Below are positions 26,562 to 36,544 of a stretch of DNA of 64,000 bases, one piece after another. Position 1 is the stretch's first letter. Every line of letters starts with the position of its first letter. The notes beneath the pieces are model-generated. The model ran no database searches. It had not been told where the DNA came from and saw only the letters and a program-made list of their open reading frames with translations. A program made the position numbers and the translations under genes. Origin of the DNA: Brachymonas sp049977365. GTDB lineage: Bacteria; Pseudomonadota; Gammaproteobacteria; Burkholderiales; Burkholderiaceae_C. The DNA lies in NCBI RefSeq assembly GCF_049977365.1, contig NZ_JBNGEN010000004.1, forward strand, positions 124,001 to 188,000, written 5' to 3'.

Positions 26562-27593
26562 TCAGATGCCGGCGCCGGCGTCCACGAATTCGGTCACGCG
26601 CGTGGGACGCAGCCAGACCCGGGTGCCGCTGGACAGGGGCAGCTGGTGCTCCAGGGCCTGATGCTCGCTGCGGGTGAGCTGCACGTCGATGAGGCTGTGG
26701 TCGTCGTCGCGGATGAACTCCATGTAGGTATAGGGGCCGACGATCTGGGTCTGCTTCCACTGGGCCGGAATGGCGTCCATGGGCACGGGGGCTCCGGCAG
26801 GGATGGGCAGCACCTGGATCTGGTGCGGGCGCACATAGGTGGGGGTGGCGCTGCCCTGCGGATGGAGGCGGTTGACGTCGCCCAGAAACTCGATGACGAA
26901 AGGCGTGGCCGGGTGCTCGTACACCTCGTTGGGCGTGCCGACCTGTTCGACATGGCCGGCACTCATGACGACGACGCGGTCGGCCACTTCCAGTGCCTCT
27001 TCCTGATCGTGGGTGACGAACACGGTGGTGACGCCCATGTCGTGGTGGATCTGGCGCAGCCAGCGGCGCAGGTCCTTGCGCACCTTGGCGTCGAGGGCGC
27101 CGAAGGGCTCGTCGAGCAGCAGCACCTTGGGACGCGTGGCCAGGGCCCGTGCGAGGGCCACGCGCTGGCGCTGGCCGCCCGAGAGCTGGGCCGGGTAGCG
27201 CTTGCCCAGGCCGGGCAGCTGCACCTTGTCGAGCAGATGGGCCACGCGCGCATCGATCTCGGCCCGCGAGGGGCGACGCGATGCCGGCAGCACCGAGAGG
27301 CCGAAGGCGATGTTTTCCGCCACCGTCATGTGGCCGAACAGGGCGTAGTGCTGGAACACGAAGCCGATGTTGCGGTCGCGCACGTCGGTGCGGGTGATGT
27401 CGGTGTCGTCGAACAGGATGGCACCTGCATCGGGCTGCTCCAGTCCGGCGATCATGCGCAGCAGCGAGGTCTTGCCCGAGCCGGAGGGGCCGAGCAGGGC
27501 GACGAGCTCGCCGTCGCCGATGCGCAGGTTGATGTGGTCGCACACGACGGTGGGGCCGAAGGATTTCTGAAGGTCCTGGAGGGTGATCTGCAT
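26562..27593 (-). CDS. cysA: sulfate/thiosulfate ABC importer ATPase
   Basis: 343-residue ATPase energising sulfate and thiosulfate uptake. Walker A GPSGSGKT is at 35-42, the signature LSGGQRQR and Walker B LLLDEPFGALD follow, then an H-loop (VTHD). A C-terminal regulatory TOBE-like domain is present. Fourth gene in the order sbp-cysT-cysW-cysA. Confidence 0.95.
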   Translation of the reverse strand: MQITLQDLQKSFGPTVVCDHINLRIGDGELVALLGPSGSGKTSLLRMIAGLEQPDAGAILFDDTDITRTDVRDRNIGFVFQHYALFGHMTVAENIAFGLSVLPASRRPSRAEIDARVAHLLDKVQLPGLGKRYPAQLSGGQRQRVALARALATRPKVLLLDEPFGALDAKVRKDLRRWLRQIHHDMGVTTVFVTHDQEEALEVADRVVVMSAGHVEQVGTPNEVYEHPATPFVIEFLGDVNRLHPQGSATPTYVRPHQIQVLPIPAGAPVPMDAIPAQWKQTQIVGPYTYMEFIRDDDHSLIDVQLTRSEHQALEHQLPLSSGTRVWLRPTRVTEFVDAGAGI

Positions 27594-27629
27594 GGCAAGA
27601 CTTGGAAGAAAGTGCGGGCGTGGAAGAGG

Positions 27630-28493
27630 TCAGGCGGCCGTGCGGGCTGCGATGCGGCGTTCGGCGAGGTACTTGAGCACCAGGGTCACCAGGGCGAGCA
27701 GGGCCAGCAGCGAGGACATGGCAAAGGCGGCGGCGAACTGGTATTCGTTGTAGCTCACCTCGATGTGCAGCGGCATGGTGTTGGTCTGTCCCCGGATGTG
27801 TCCCGAGACCACCGACACCGCGCCGAACTCGCCCATGGCGCGGGCGTTGCTGAGCACGAGCCCGTAGAACAGCGCCCACTGGATGTTGGGCAGGGTGACG
27901 CGGCGGAAAATCTGCCAGCCGCTGGCTCCCAGCACGCGGGCGGCTTCCTCCTCCTGGCTGCCCTGTGCTTCCATGAGCGGAATCAGCTCCCGCGCCACGA
28001 ACGGGAAGGTGATGAACACCGTGGCGATGACGATGCCCGGCACCGCGAAGATGACCTGCACCCCGTGCGCCTCCAGCCAGCTGCCGAGCCAGCCGTTGGC
28101 TCCGTACACCAGCACGAGCGCCAGGCCGGCGATCACCGGCGACACCGAAAACGGCAGATCGATGAGCGTGACGAGCAGGCTCTTGCCCCGGAAGTCGAAC
28201 TTGGTGACGGCCCAGGCTGCCGCCAGCCCGAAGGCGGCATTGAGCGGCAGCGAGATGACTGCCGCAAGCAGCGTGAGGCGAATGGCCGAGAGCGCATCGG
28301 GGTCGGTGATGGCGGCCCAGTAGGCGCGCAGCCCTTCGCGGAAGGCTTCGACAAAGATGCTGATGAGCGGCACCAGCAGGAACAGCGACAGGAACACCAG
28401 CACAAAGCCGATGAGCGTGGCGCGCAGCCAGACCGGTTCAGTGGTCACGGGAGCTGCGGCCGGTGGGGAGGGGGAGACGGATGCGTGGGACAT
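27630..28493 (-). CDS. cysW: sulfate ABC importer permease CysW
   Basis: 287-residue inner-membrane permease with six or so membrane helices and the EAA loop around LGASGWQIFRRVTLPNI that docks on CysA. The start MSHASVS at 28493 is preferred over an in-frame ATG 21 bp upstream because it gives the usual short cytosolic N-terminus. It starts 49 bp after cysT and ends 36 bp before cysA. Confidence 0.93.
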   Translation of the reverse strand: MSHASVSPSPPAAAPVTTEPVWLRATLIGFVLVFLSLFLLVPLISIFVEAFREGLRAYWAAITDPDALSAIRLTLLAAVISLPLNAAFGLAAAWAVTKFDFRGKSLLVTLIDLPFSVSPVIAGLALVLVYGANGWLGSWLEAHGVQVIFAVPGIVIATVFITFPFVARELIPLMEAQGSQEEEAARVLGASGWQIFRRVTLPNIQWALFYGLVLSNARAMGEFGAVSVVSGHIRGQTNTMPLHIEVSYNEYQFAAAFAMSSLLALLALVTLVLKYLAERRIAARTAA

Positions 28494-28542
28494 GGAGAAC
28501 TCGCAAGGGGGCAAAACGCAGAAGGCGCGCGACGGATGCCGG

Positions 28543-29379
28543 TCAGGCAGAGCGCCGCTTGCGCTGCCACGCCTGCAGCAGGTTGATGGCGAGCAGCATG
28601 ATGAAGGCGGCGAGCAGCATCACCACGGCAATGGCCGAGGCGCCTGCGGCGTCCTGCTGCTCGACCTTGGCGATGATGAGCAGGGAGGTGATTTCCGTCT
28701 TGAAGGGGATGTTGCCTGCAATGAAGATCACCGAGCCGTATTCCCCCAGCGCACGTGCAAAGGCAAGGGCAAATCCCGTGAGCAGGGCCGGGGTGAGCGT
28801 GGGCAGCAGCACACGGCGGAAGGTCTGCCAGCGCGAGGCACCCAGCATGGCAGCCGCCTCTTCCTGCTCGCGGTGCAGGTCCTGCAGCACCGGCTGCACT
28901 GTGCGCACGACAAAGGGCAGACCGATGAAGGTCAGTGCCAGCATCACGCCCAGCGGGGTGTAGGCGACCTGGAACGGCAGCCAGCGGCCGATCCAGCCGT
29001 TGGGCGCGTACAGCCCCGTGAGGGCAACACCTGCCACGGCCGTGGGCAGGGCAAAGGGCAGATCGACCATGGCGTCGACGAAACGGCGGCCCGGAAAGCG
29101 GTAGCGTTCCACCACCCATGCCACCAGCAGGCCCATGGCGGTATTGAGCAGCGCCGCCACCAGCGAGGCGCCAAACGTGAGCCGGTAGGAGGCCACCACC
29201 TGCGCGCCCGTGGCGATGGAGACGAAACGCTCCCAGCCCAGCTGCGACGAGGTGGCGAACACGGCGGCCAACGGCAGCAGCACGATCAGGCCCATGTACA
29301 GCAGGGCCACACCGAGCGACAGATGGAAGCCGGGCAGCACGCTGCGGTGGCGCAGCAGAAGAGGGGGGCGGCTGGACAT
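28543..29379 (-). CDS. cysT: sulfate ABC importer permease CysT (CysU)
   Basis: 278-residue permease paired with CysW. The EAA loop LGASRWQTFRRVLLPTL and the YPPLA-like region typical of the family are visible. The start at 29379 (MSSRPPLLL) gives a short N-terminus before the first membrane helix. It is separated from sbp by 201 bp that hold a strong hairpin. Confidence 0.93.
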   Translation of the reverse strand: MSSRPPLLLRHRSVLPGFHLSLGVALLYMGLIVLLPLAAVFATSSQLGWERFVSIATGAQVVASYRLTFGASLVAALLNTAMGLLVAWVVERYRFPGRRFVDAMVDLPFALPTAVAGVALTGLYAPNGWIGRWLPFQVAYTPLGVMLALTFIGLPFVVRTVQPVLQDLHREQEEAAAMLGASRWQTFRRVLLPTLTPALLTGFALAFARALGEYGSVIFIAGNIPFKTEITSLLIIAKVEQQDAAGASAIAVVMLLAAFIMLLAINLLQAWQRKRRSA

Positions 29380-29529
29380 GATCGGCAATCGGGGTGGAAG
29401 GGAAAAGAGGCGGAACAGCACGGCGACCGGAACCCCGGTCACCTGGCAGCAGGCGGAATGGGAAAAAGGCCCCTGTGCGTCGGCTCTGCAGAACGGCAGC
29501 GAGCAGGGCGGGCCATGGAAGAAGGCGGG

Positions 29530-29565
29530 CGGCAGCCGGAAATCAGTCAGGGTTCCCGGCTGCCG
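29530..29565. other. stable hairpin between sbp and cysT
   Basis: Perfect 10-bp inverted repeat CGGCAGCCGG / CCGGCTGCCG with a 16-nt loop, just downstream of the sbp stop on the minus strand. There is no T-run, so it is more likely a partial terminator or a 3'-end stabiliser that lets the binding protein outnumber the permease. Confidence 0.5.
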
Positions 29566-29580
29566 GCGCCAGTACCTGGC

Positions 29581-30645
29581 TTACTTGCCGGCGCGCTTGG
29601 CCATGGCCTGGTCGTAGGTGCCGCCGTCCTTGAAGTGCTCGGCCTGGGCCTTGCTCCAGCCGCCGAACAGCTCGTCGACGGTGAAGGTCTGCTGGGCCGG
29701 GAAGTCCTGCGCATGGCGGGCCAGCACCTGCGGGTCACGTGGGCGCATGTGGAACTTGGCGGCAATTTCCTGTCCCTCGGGCGACCACAGGAAGTTGAGG
29801 TAATCGGTGGCGGCCTTGCGGGTGCCCTTCTTGTCGACCACGGTGTTGACGATGGCCACGGGGTTCTCGGCCAGGATGGTCCACTTGGGGTAGACGATCT
29901 GGAACTTGTCGCCGAATTCCTTGCGGATGAGCGGCACCTCGCTCTCGAAGGTCACGAGCGCGTCGCCCATGTTGCGCTGGGCAAAGGAGGTGGTGGCAGC
30001 ACGGCCGCCCCCGTCGAGCACCGGCACCTGGGTGAACACGCGGGTGCTCAGGTCGCGGGCCTGGTCGGGCGTCTGGCCGGACTTGAGGGCCGAGCCCCAG
30101 ATGGCCAGCCAGGTGTAGCGGCCATTGCCCGAGGTCTTGGGGTTGGGGATGATGGCCTGCACGTCGGGACGTGCCAGATCGGCCCAGTCGTGGATGGACT
30201 TGGGGTTGCCCTTGCGCACCAGGATCACGGAGATCGAGGTGGTGGGGGAGGCGTGGTTGGGGAACTTGCTGGCCCAGTCCTTGTCCACCAGACCCTTGCC
30301 GGCGAGGAAGTCGATGTCGCTCGCCTGGTTCATGGTGACCACATCGGCCTGCAGGCCTTCTGCCACGCTGCGCACCTGCTTGCTGCTGCCGCCATGCGAC
30401 TGCTGGATCGACACCTTGTCGCCGTTGCGGGCAGCGGCGGCGACATAGGCCGTGTCGATGTCCTTGTAGAACTCGCGCGAGACGTCGTAGCTCACGTTGA
30501 GGAGCTTGGCCTCGGGCTTGGAGGAGGAGCAGCCCTGCAGCACCAGTCCGCCGCCCAGGGGGATCAGCACGGCGGCCCCGGTGGCCAGCAGCAGGCTGCG
30601 GCGGGACGTGGGGGAGGAGGCGGAGAAGGAGGTGCGGCGGGTCAT
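29581..30645 (-). CDS. sbp: sulfate-binding protein of the ABC importer
   Basis: 354-residue solute-binding protein that captures sulfate for CysTWA. Family stretches include LLNVSYDVSREFY near 48-60, SIQQSHGGSSKQ and PNPKTSGNGRYTWLA. The N-terminus is unusual: an SRR-containing signal followed by a hydrophobic stretch ending LQGCSSS. It could therefore be Tat-exported and lipidated at that Cys, whereas classical Sbp is a free periplasmic protein. First gene of the operon, behind an AT-rich promoter region. Confidence 0.94.
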   Translation of the reverse strand: MTRRTSFSASSPTSRRSLLLATGAAVLIPLGGGLVLQGCSSSKPEAKLLNVSYDVSREFYKDIDTAYVAAAARNGDKVSIQQSHGGSSKQVRSVAEGLQADVVTMNQASDIDFLAGKGLVDKDWASKFPNHASPTTSISVILVRKGNPKSIHDWADLARPDVQAIIPNPKTSGNGRYTWLAIWGSALKSGQTPDQARDLSTRVFTQVPVLDGGGRAATTSFAQRNMGDALVTFESEVPLIRKEFGDKFQIVYPKWTILAENPVAIVNTVVDKKGTRKAATDYLNFLWSPEGQEIAAKFHMRPRDPQVLARHAQDFPAQQTFTVDELFGGWSKAQAEHFKDGGTYDQAMAKRAGK

Positions 30646-30733
30646 GGTTTTTCCTGTTCTGGCTGCGCCGGGGAGAGGCCCCTCGGCGTCATGGATCGGG
30701 GCATGATAAGTCGCCGCACAAAGCAGGAAAACG

Positions 30734-30763
30734 AATATATTGTTGTTTGTTTATATGGTCGAA
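30734..30763 (-). promoter_or_regulatory. candidate promoter of the sulfate importer operon
   Basis: On the minus strand TTCGAC (30758-30763), an 18-bp spacer and TATATT (30734-30739) lie about 90 bp before sbp, in a markedly AT-rich island (about 30728-30775). Sulfate genes are usually CysB-activated, and such AT-rich stretches are where CysB binds; no specific CysB box is claimed. Confidence 0.45.
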
Positions 30764-30883
30764 TGCATATAGTGGCGACAGGCCGGTGCTCCGGCTGCTG
30801 CTGTGCCTCTGCACGAAGGGTGGCGCCCGGTGGTACGGCCCGGGAGGACGCCGGGTCCCGGGCCAGTTCATGCGCACCTGTGC

Positions 30884-31690
30884 CTATGGCTGCGTCTGTG
30901 CCTGTGTCTGGCCGAGCGTCAGCACCACGGGGGTGTGGTCGCTTGGGCGCTCGTTGGAGCGGGGCTGGCGGTCGATGGCACAGGCGGTGGCCTGCGCCAC
31001 GAGCGGCTGGCTGATGAGGATGTGGTCGATGCGCATGCCGCGGTTGCGCCGGAAGGCCATGTTGCGGTAATCCCACCACGAGTAGGCCTTGGGCGGCTGC
31101 GGGAACAGGCGCAGGCTGTCCACCAGCCCCAGGTCGATGAGGCCCTGCAGGTGGGTGCGCTCCTCGGTGGTGCAGTGGATGGTCTCGCGCAGGCCCTCCG
31201 GGTCCCACACGTCGAGGTCGTCGAACGTGATGTTGAAGTCGCCCATGAGCACCAGCCGCGGAGTCTTGACCAGCTCCTCGCGCAGCCAGGTCCGCAGGGC
31301 GTCGAGCCAGCGCATCTTGTAGGCGAACTTGTCGCTGCCCGGCACCTGCCCGTTCGGAAAGTAGGCGCCCACCACGCGCATGGGTTCGCCGTCGGGCGCG
31401 GCATAGGTGGCGCTCAGCACCCGGGCCATGTCACAGTCCATGCCCGGAATGTTGCGCACCACGTCCTGCCCCGGCTGGCGCGAGATGAGCGCCACGCCGT
31501 TGTAGGTGCGCTGCCCGAACCACGCCGCCTGCCAGCCCGCCTCGGCAAAGGCGTCGACCGGAAACTTGTCGTCCGTGAGCTTGGTTTCCTGCAGGGCGAG
31601 CACGTGCACGTCCGGATGGGCGGCGAGCCAGTCGAGCACCTGCGGCAGGCGCACGGACAGGGAGTTGACATTCCAGGTGGCGAGTTGCAT
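30884..31690 (-). CDS. xth: exodeoxyribonuclease III (AP endonuclease family)
   Basis: 268-residue EEP-fold nuclease for base-excision repair. Visible are the metal ligand Glu35 in LALQETKL, the GDFN motif (GDFNIT), the RRNRGMRIDHIL substrate loop and the catalytic SDHTPVV at the C-terminus. ExoIII-type (XthA) by its WWDYRNMAFRRNRG stretch. Single gene, minus strand. Confidence 0.94.
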   Translation of the reverse strand: MQLATWNVNSLSVRLPQVLDWLAAHPDVHVLALQETKLTDDKFPVDAFAEAGWQAAWFGQRTYNGVALISRQPGQDVVRNIPGMDCDMARVLSATYAAPDGEPMRVVGAYFPNGQVPGSDKFAYKMRWLDALRTWLREELVKTPRLVLMGDFNITFDDLDVWDPEGLRETIHCTTEERTHLQGLIDLGLVDSLRLFPQPPKAYSWWDYRNMAFRRNRGMRIDHILISQPLVAQATACAIDRQPRSNERPSDHTPVVLTLGQTQAQTQP

Positions 31691-31720
31691 GGGGATCTCC
31701 GAAGGAGCAACAAATGCGGG

Positions 31721-32332
31721 TCAGACGTGCAGCATGGCGAGGGCACCCAGGCACAGCCCGGCAGCCCCCATGGCGAACATGGCGTATTCGAGCCACCTGC
31801 GGCGGGTCAGCAGCGCGATGGCGGCCAGTGCAATGGCCACCTGCAGCACGGTGGTGGCCTGGGCCCAGCGATGGTGCAGGTGCATCTGCTCCTCGCTGCG
31901 GGCTTCCCAGGTGGCGGATTCCTTTTCCAGCGCCTCGGCCTGATGCTGGATGGCGGTCTTTTCGGCCGCGTAGCGGTCGATGCGGGACTGGAAGCCCGCC
32001 TTGCGGTCGTTGGGCGAGAGGTCCCGCGTCATTTCGACCAGCGCCTGCTTGGTGCTCTTGGACTGGTAGTAGCCCCACTGGTCGGCCGCCTCGGTCTTGC
32101 GGATGGCTGCGTTGTTCTTGTAGATGCCGGCCTTGGCCTGGGTGTCGCCGCCCATGTAGGAGAACAGGGCGCCCACGGTGGCGATTACGGCCGTGAACAA
32201 CGCGATCTGGTTGGTCAGGCGGGCGCCTCCGTGCCCGTCGGACGGAGCACCATGGGCGGCACTGCCGTGCTCGATGGCATGTTCGAGTTCGTGGTCATGG
32301 GGACCGTGGACGTGAAAGGAGTCGCTGGACAT
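31721..32332 (-). CDS. DUF4337 family membrane protein
   Basis: 203 residues. A His-rich N-terminus (HVHGPHDHELEHAIEHG) is followed by a membrane helix at about 45-68, a soluble coiled-coil-like middle (YAAEKTAIQHQAEALEKES), and two C-terminal helices. It matches the DUF4337 layout (two membrane regions flanking a helical domain). Function unknown. Start MSSDSF at 32332; the open frame extends 15 codons upstream without family-like sequence. Confidence 0.75.
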   Translation of the reverse strand: MSSDSFHVHGPHDHELEHAIEHGSAAHGAPSDGHGGARLTNQIALFTAVIATVGALFSYMGGDTQAKAGIYKNNAAIRKTEAADQWGYYQSKSTKQALVEMTRDLSPNDRKAGFQSRIDRYAAEKTAIQHQAEALEKESATWEARSEEQMHLHHRWAQATTVLQVAIALAAIALLTRRRWLEYAMFAMGAAGLCLGALAMLHV

Positions 32333-32445
32333 GGGAAAGAGCTCGGGTGTAAGGGAAGAACGGATGGATGCCGGCACAGGGCAGGAATGGAACGGGCAGC
32401 GGAAGTGCTCCCCCGTATCTGCGGCCCTGCACCGGCACAGCGCCG

Positions 32446-32952
32446 TCAGGGCTGGCGGCGGTAGGTGACAAAGGCAAAGGGCAGCCCGGTGGTGCTCACG
32501 TGGGAGACGCGGGAGACTTCATGCCATTCGGGGCCCCAGGTCGGGGCGTGGGCATCGCCCTCGAAGTCGGCGTCGATCTCGGTCACCACGGCCTCCTGGG
32601 CCAGCGGGGTGGCCTGCCGGTAGATGTCTGCGCCGCCGATGATCCAGACCACCGGGGCCGGAGCGCAGGCCGCAAGGGCGGATGGGAGATCATGCGCCAC
32701 GAGAGCGCCGGGCGCCTGCCAGTCGGTCTGCCGGGTGACGACCACGTTGGTGCGACCGGGCAGGGGGCGGAAGCGGGGCGGCAGGCTGTCCCAGGTCTTG
32801 CGGCCCATCAGGACCGGCGCGCCCAGCGTGGTCTGGCGGAAGTGGGCCAGATCCTCCGGCAGGTGCCAGGGCATGGTGCCCTCGCGGCCGATGATGCCGT
32901 TGCGGGCGCGGGCGAGGATCAGGTGGACGCGGGGAAGGGGAGAGCAGGCCAT
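32446..32952 (-). CDS. folA: dihydrofolate reductase
   Basis: 168-residue DHFR that regenerates tetrahydrofolate with NADPH. The family pattern includes NGIIGREGTMPWHLPEDL near 18-35 with the catalytic acidic residue in the PEDL helix, VLMGRKTWDSLP, and VWIIGGADIY. Partner of ThyA, which lies upstream on the same strand; here a cytochrome gene on the opposite strand separates the two. Confidence 0.95.
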   Translation of the reverse strand: MACSPLPRVHLILARARNGIIGREGTMPWHLPEDLAHFRQTTLGAPVLMGRKTWDSLPPRFRPLPGRTNVVVTRQTDWQAPGALVAHDLPSALAACAPAPVVWIIGGADIYRQATPLAQEAVVTEIDADFEGDAHAPTWGPEWHEVSRVSHVSTTGLPFAFVTYRRQP

Positions 32953-33319
32953 GGGCGCAGATTGTAGGCGCAGTGCGTGCGGGCAGCAGGCGCGTCAGGC
33001 AAGGTTCGGCGCCTCGCGAGCAGCGTAGCCGTGCACCACGGCAGCACTGCAGAAAATGATGCACCGGTAACGACTGGATACGAACCCGGGCCCTGCGGAT
33101 GCAGGCCCTGCCGGCAAATGCGCATAATGCCGGGAGGTTCCCGGTGTCTGTGCCGGGAGCAGCGGGCGGGGGGCGATCTGTCTTTCCGCCGGCTGGCTTT
33201 CCGATGGCGACGGCATTCTCGATCAGGGTGACGGGACGCATGCAGGGACCTGCACCCAGCCGTGGTGCCCTCCCGTGGGACGGGCACGCGGCTGATCTCC
33301 GAATTTTTTGCATTTTCCG
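32953..33319. other. divergent intergenic region, folA / cytochrome c
   Basis: 367 bp with no gene. It contains a 6-bp hairpin CCGGGA-GGT-TCCCGG at 33130-33144 next to a CATAAT hexamer at 33123-33128. No full promoter pair or operator is convincing. Confidence 0.4.
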
Positions 33320-33799
33320 ATGATGAACACTGTTGAACGTGCAGGCCGTGCCCTGCTGATGGCTGCCCTGGGAGTGGCCAGCGTGGCGGCTTCGGCCCAG
33401 GCTGTGACCTTCTCCAAGCCCGAGGAAGCGGTGAACTACCGCAAGGGCGCCTTCGAGGTCATGGAACGCCACTTCTCCCACCTGAGCAACATGGCGCTGG
33501 GCCGCATTCCCTTCAACAAGCAGCAGGCCGTGTTCGATGCCTCCACGGTGCGCCTGCTCTCGCTCCTGCCGTATCAGGCCTTCGTGCCCGGTACCGAGCA
33601 TGTGGCCAACACCCATGCCAACGATCTGGTGTGGTCGGCCACCCCCCGTTTCCAGGGCGAGGCCCGGGACTTCCAGGCCAAGGCGGCACGCCTGCCTGCC
33701 CTTGCCCGTTCGGGTGACATCGCTGCCCTCAAGAAGGCCGTGGCCGATACCGGCGCCAGCTGCCGCAAGTGCCACGACAGCTTCCGCGAACGCGGCTGA
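33320..33799 (+). CDS. class II cytochrome c (c'/c-556 type)
   Basis: 159-residue exported four-helix cytochrome. A Sec signal peptide ends near AASAQA (about 27). The haem-binding CRKCH (Cys148, Cys151, His152) lies at the extreme C-terminus, as is diagnostic for class II. The Met in AFEVMERHF near residue 48 is the probable distal ligand position. Periplasmic electron carrier or NO/CO-binding role; not resolvable further. ATGs at 33320 and 33323 are adjacent; neither has a clear ribosome-binding site. Confidence 0.9.
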   Translation: MMNTVERAGRALLMAALGVASVAASAQAVTFSKPEEAVNYRKGAFEVMERHFSHLSNMALGRIPFNKQQAVFDASTVRLLSLLPYQAFVPGTEHVANTHANDLVWSATPRFQGEARDFQAKAARLPALARSGDIAALKKAVADTGASCRKCHDSFRERG

Positions 33800-33974
33800 G
33801 GCCATTCCGCCAGGATGCTGCCGCGCGCTGCGGCGGCGATCCACCGCCGTCCGACGCTCCACTCACAGGCCTGTGCCTGGCGGGGCGTTTTTCTTTGGCT
33901 GGCGCATGGGGTGACGGGCAGGGCGGGCCGGAGTCTGCCTGCCGTGTGCCGCTCCACCGGGGACGGTCACATGG

Positions 33975-34796
33975 TCACACGGCCACGGGGGCCTTGATGG
34001 CCGGATGGTGCCGGTAGTCGCGCACCTCGAAGTCCTCGTAGGCGTAGCTGAACAGGTCGGCCGGCCGGCGGCGGAGGTGTAGGGTCGGGTAGGGATAGGG
34101 CTCCCGGGCAAGCTGCAGCTCCACCTGCTCGCGGTGGTTGTCATAGATGTGGCAGTCGCCCCCTGTCCAGATGAAGTCGCCCGGTTCCAGATCGCACTGC
34201 TGCGCCACCATGTGGGTCAGCAGGGCATAGCTTGCGATGTTGAAGGGCACGCCGAGGAACAGGTCGGCACTGCGCTGGTAGAGCTGGCAGGACAGGCGCC
34301 CCTCGGCCACGTAGAACTGGAAGAAGGCGTGGCAGGGCATGAGTGCCATGCGGTCGAGCTCGGCCACGTTCCAGGCGCTTACGAGAATGCGGCGCGAATC
34401 CGGGTTGCTGCGCAGGGTGCGCACCACATCCGCGATCTGGTCGATGTGCCCGCCGTCCGGCGTGGGCCAGCTCCGCCACTGCACGCCGTAGACGGGGCCC
34501 AGGTCGCCGGTCTTGGGATCGGCCCATTCGTCCCAGATGGTGACGCCATGCTCCTGCAGCCAGTGCACATTGCCGTCGCCGCGCAGGAACCACAGCAGTT
34601 CGTAGATGATGCTCTTGAGGTGGACTTTCTTGGTCGTGACGAGCGGGAACCCCTGCTGCAAGTCGAACCGCATCTGGTAGCCGAAGACGCTGCGCGTGCC
34701 GGTGCCGGTGCGATCCGACTTGGCTACACCGTGGTCACGCACGTGGCGCAGCAGGGTTTCGTACTGGTTGGAGCAGGGGGTGGTGGGGATGGACAT
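33975..34796 (-). CDS. thyA: thymidylate synthase
   Basis: 273-residue ThyA, converting dUMP to dTMP with methylene-THF. The catalytic Cys is in MPCHAFFQFYV and the dUMP-binding arginines in SGTGTRS-like and RRSADLFLGVPFNIASYALL stretches. FolA, encoded downstream on the same strand, recycles the dihydrofolate it makes. Confidence 0.96.
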   Translation of the reverse strand: MSIPTTPCSNQYETLLRHVRDHGVAKSDRTGTGTRSVFGYQMRFDLQQGFPLVTTKKVHLKSIIYELLWFLRGDGNVHWLQEHGVTIWDEWADPKTGDLGPVYGVQWRSWPTPDGGHIDQIADVVRTLRSNPDSRRILVSAWNVAELDRMALMPCHAFFQFYVAEGRLSCQLYQRSADLFLGVPFNIASYALLTHMVAQQCDLEPGDFIWTGGDCHIYDNHREQVELQLAREPYPYPTLHLRRRPADLFSYAYEDFEVRDYRHHPAIKAPVAV

Positions 34797-34874
34797 GGTG
34801 CGCGGAATGGGCGGCGGCCAGCGTGCACAGGGTGCAGCACCGGCCGGAGGGACAGGGCTCGATTATTGCTGTGG

Positions 34875-34907
34875 CCGCATATCCGGGCCCGGGGAGCGGA
34901 TATGCGG
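34875..34907. other. perfect 11-bp inverted repeat upstream of thyA
   Basis: CCGCATATCCG and CGGATATGCGG are separated by 11 nt, between the end of the FAD oxidase gene and thyA (both minus strand). Strong hairpin but no T-run. Could be a terminator-like stem or an operator. Confidence 0.5.
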
Positions 34908-34959
34908 TCGTCCCGTGGCGGAAGGACGGTGTCGGTGGGCAGGGGAGAGACTGCGGCGC

Positions 34960-36402
<1,443 letters not shown>

Positions 36403-36544
36403 TATCATGGGTGCGTTTCGTTTTTCGTTTCCCTTCGCCCCTCTCGTTCTGTCTGGAGATGTTGCCGATGCGTGTGATGCGCCTGTGTTTGTCGATCTTC
36501 TGCTCCGGCGCCCGGTGCGGTGCAGGCGCGTCCGGGAGAGGGCC

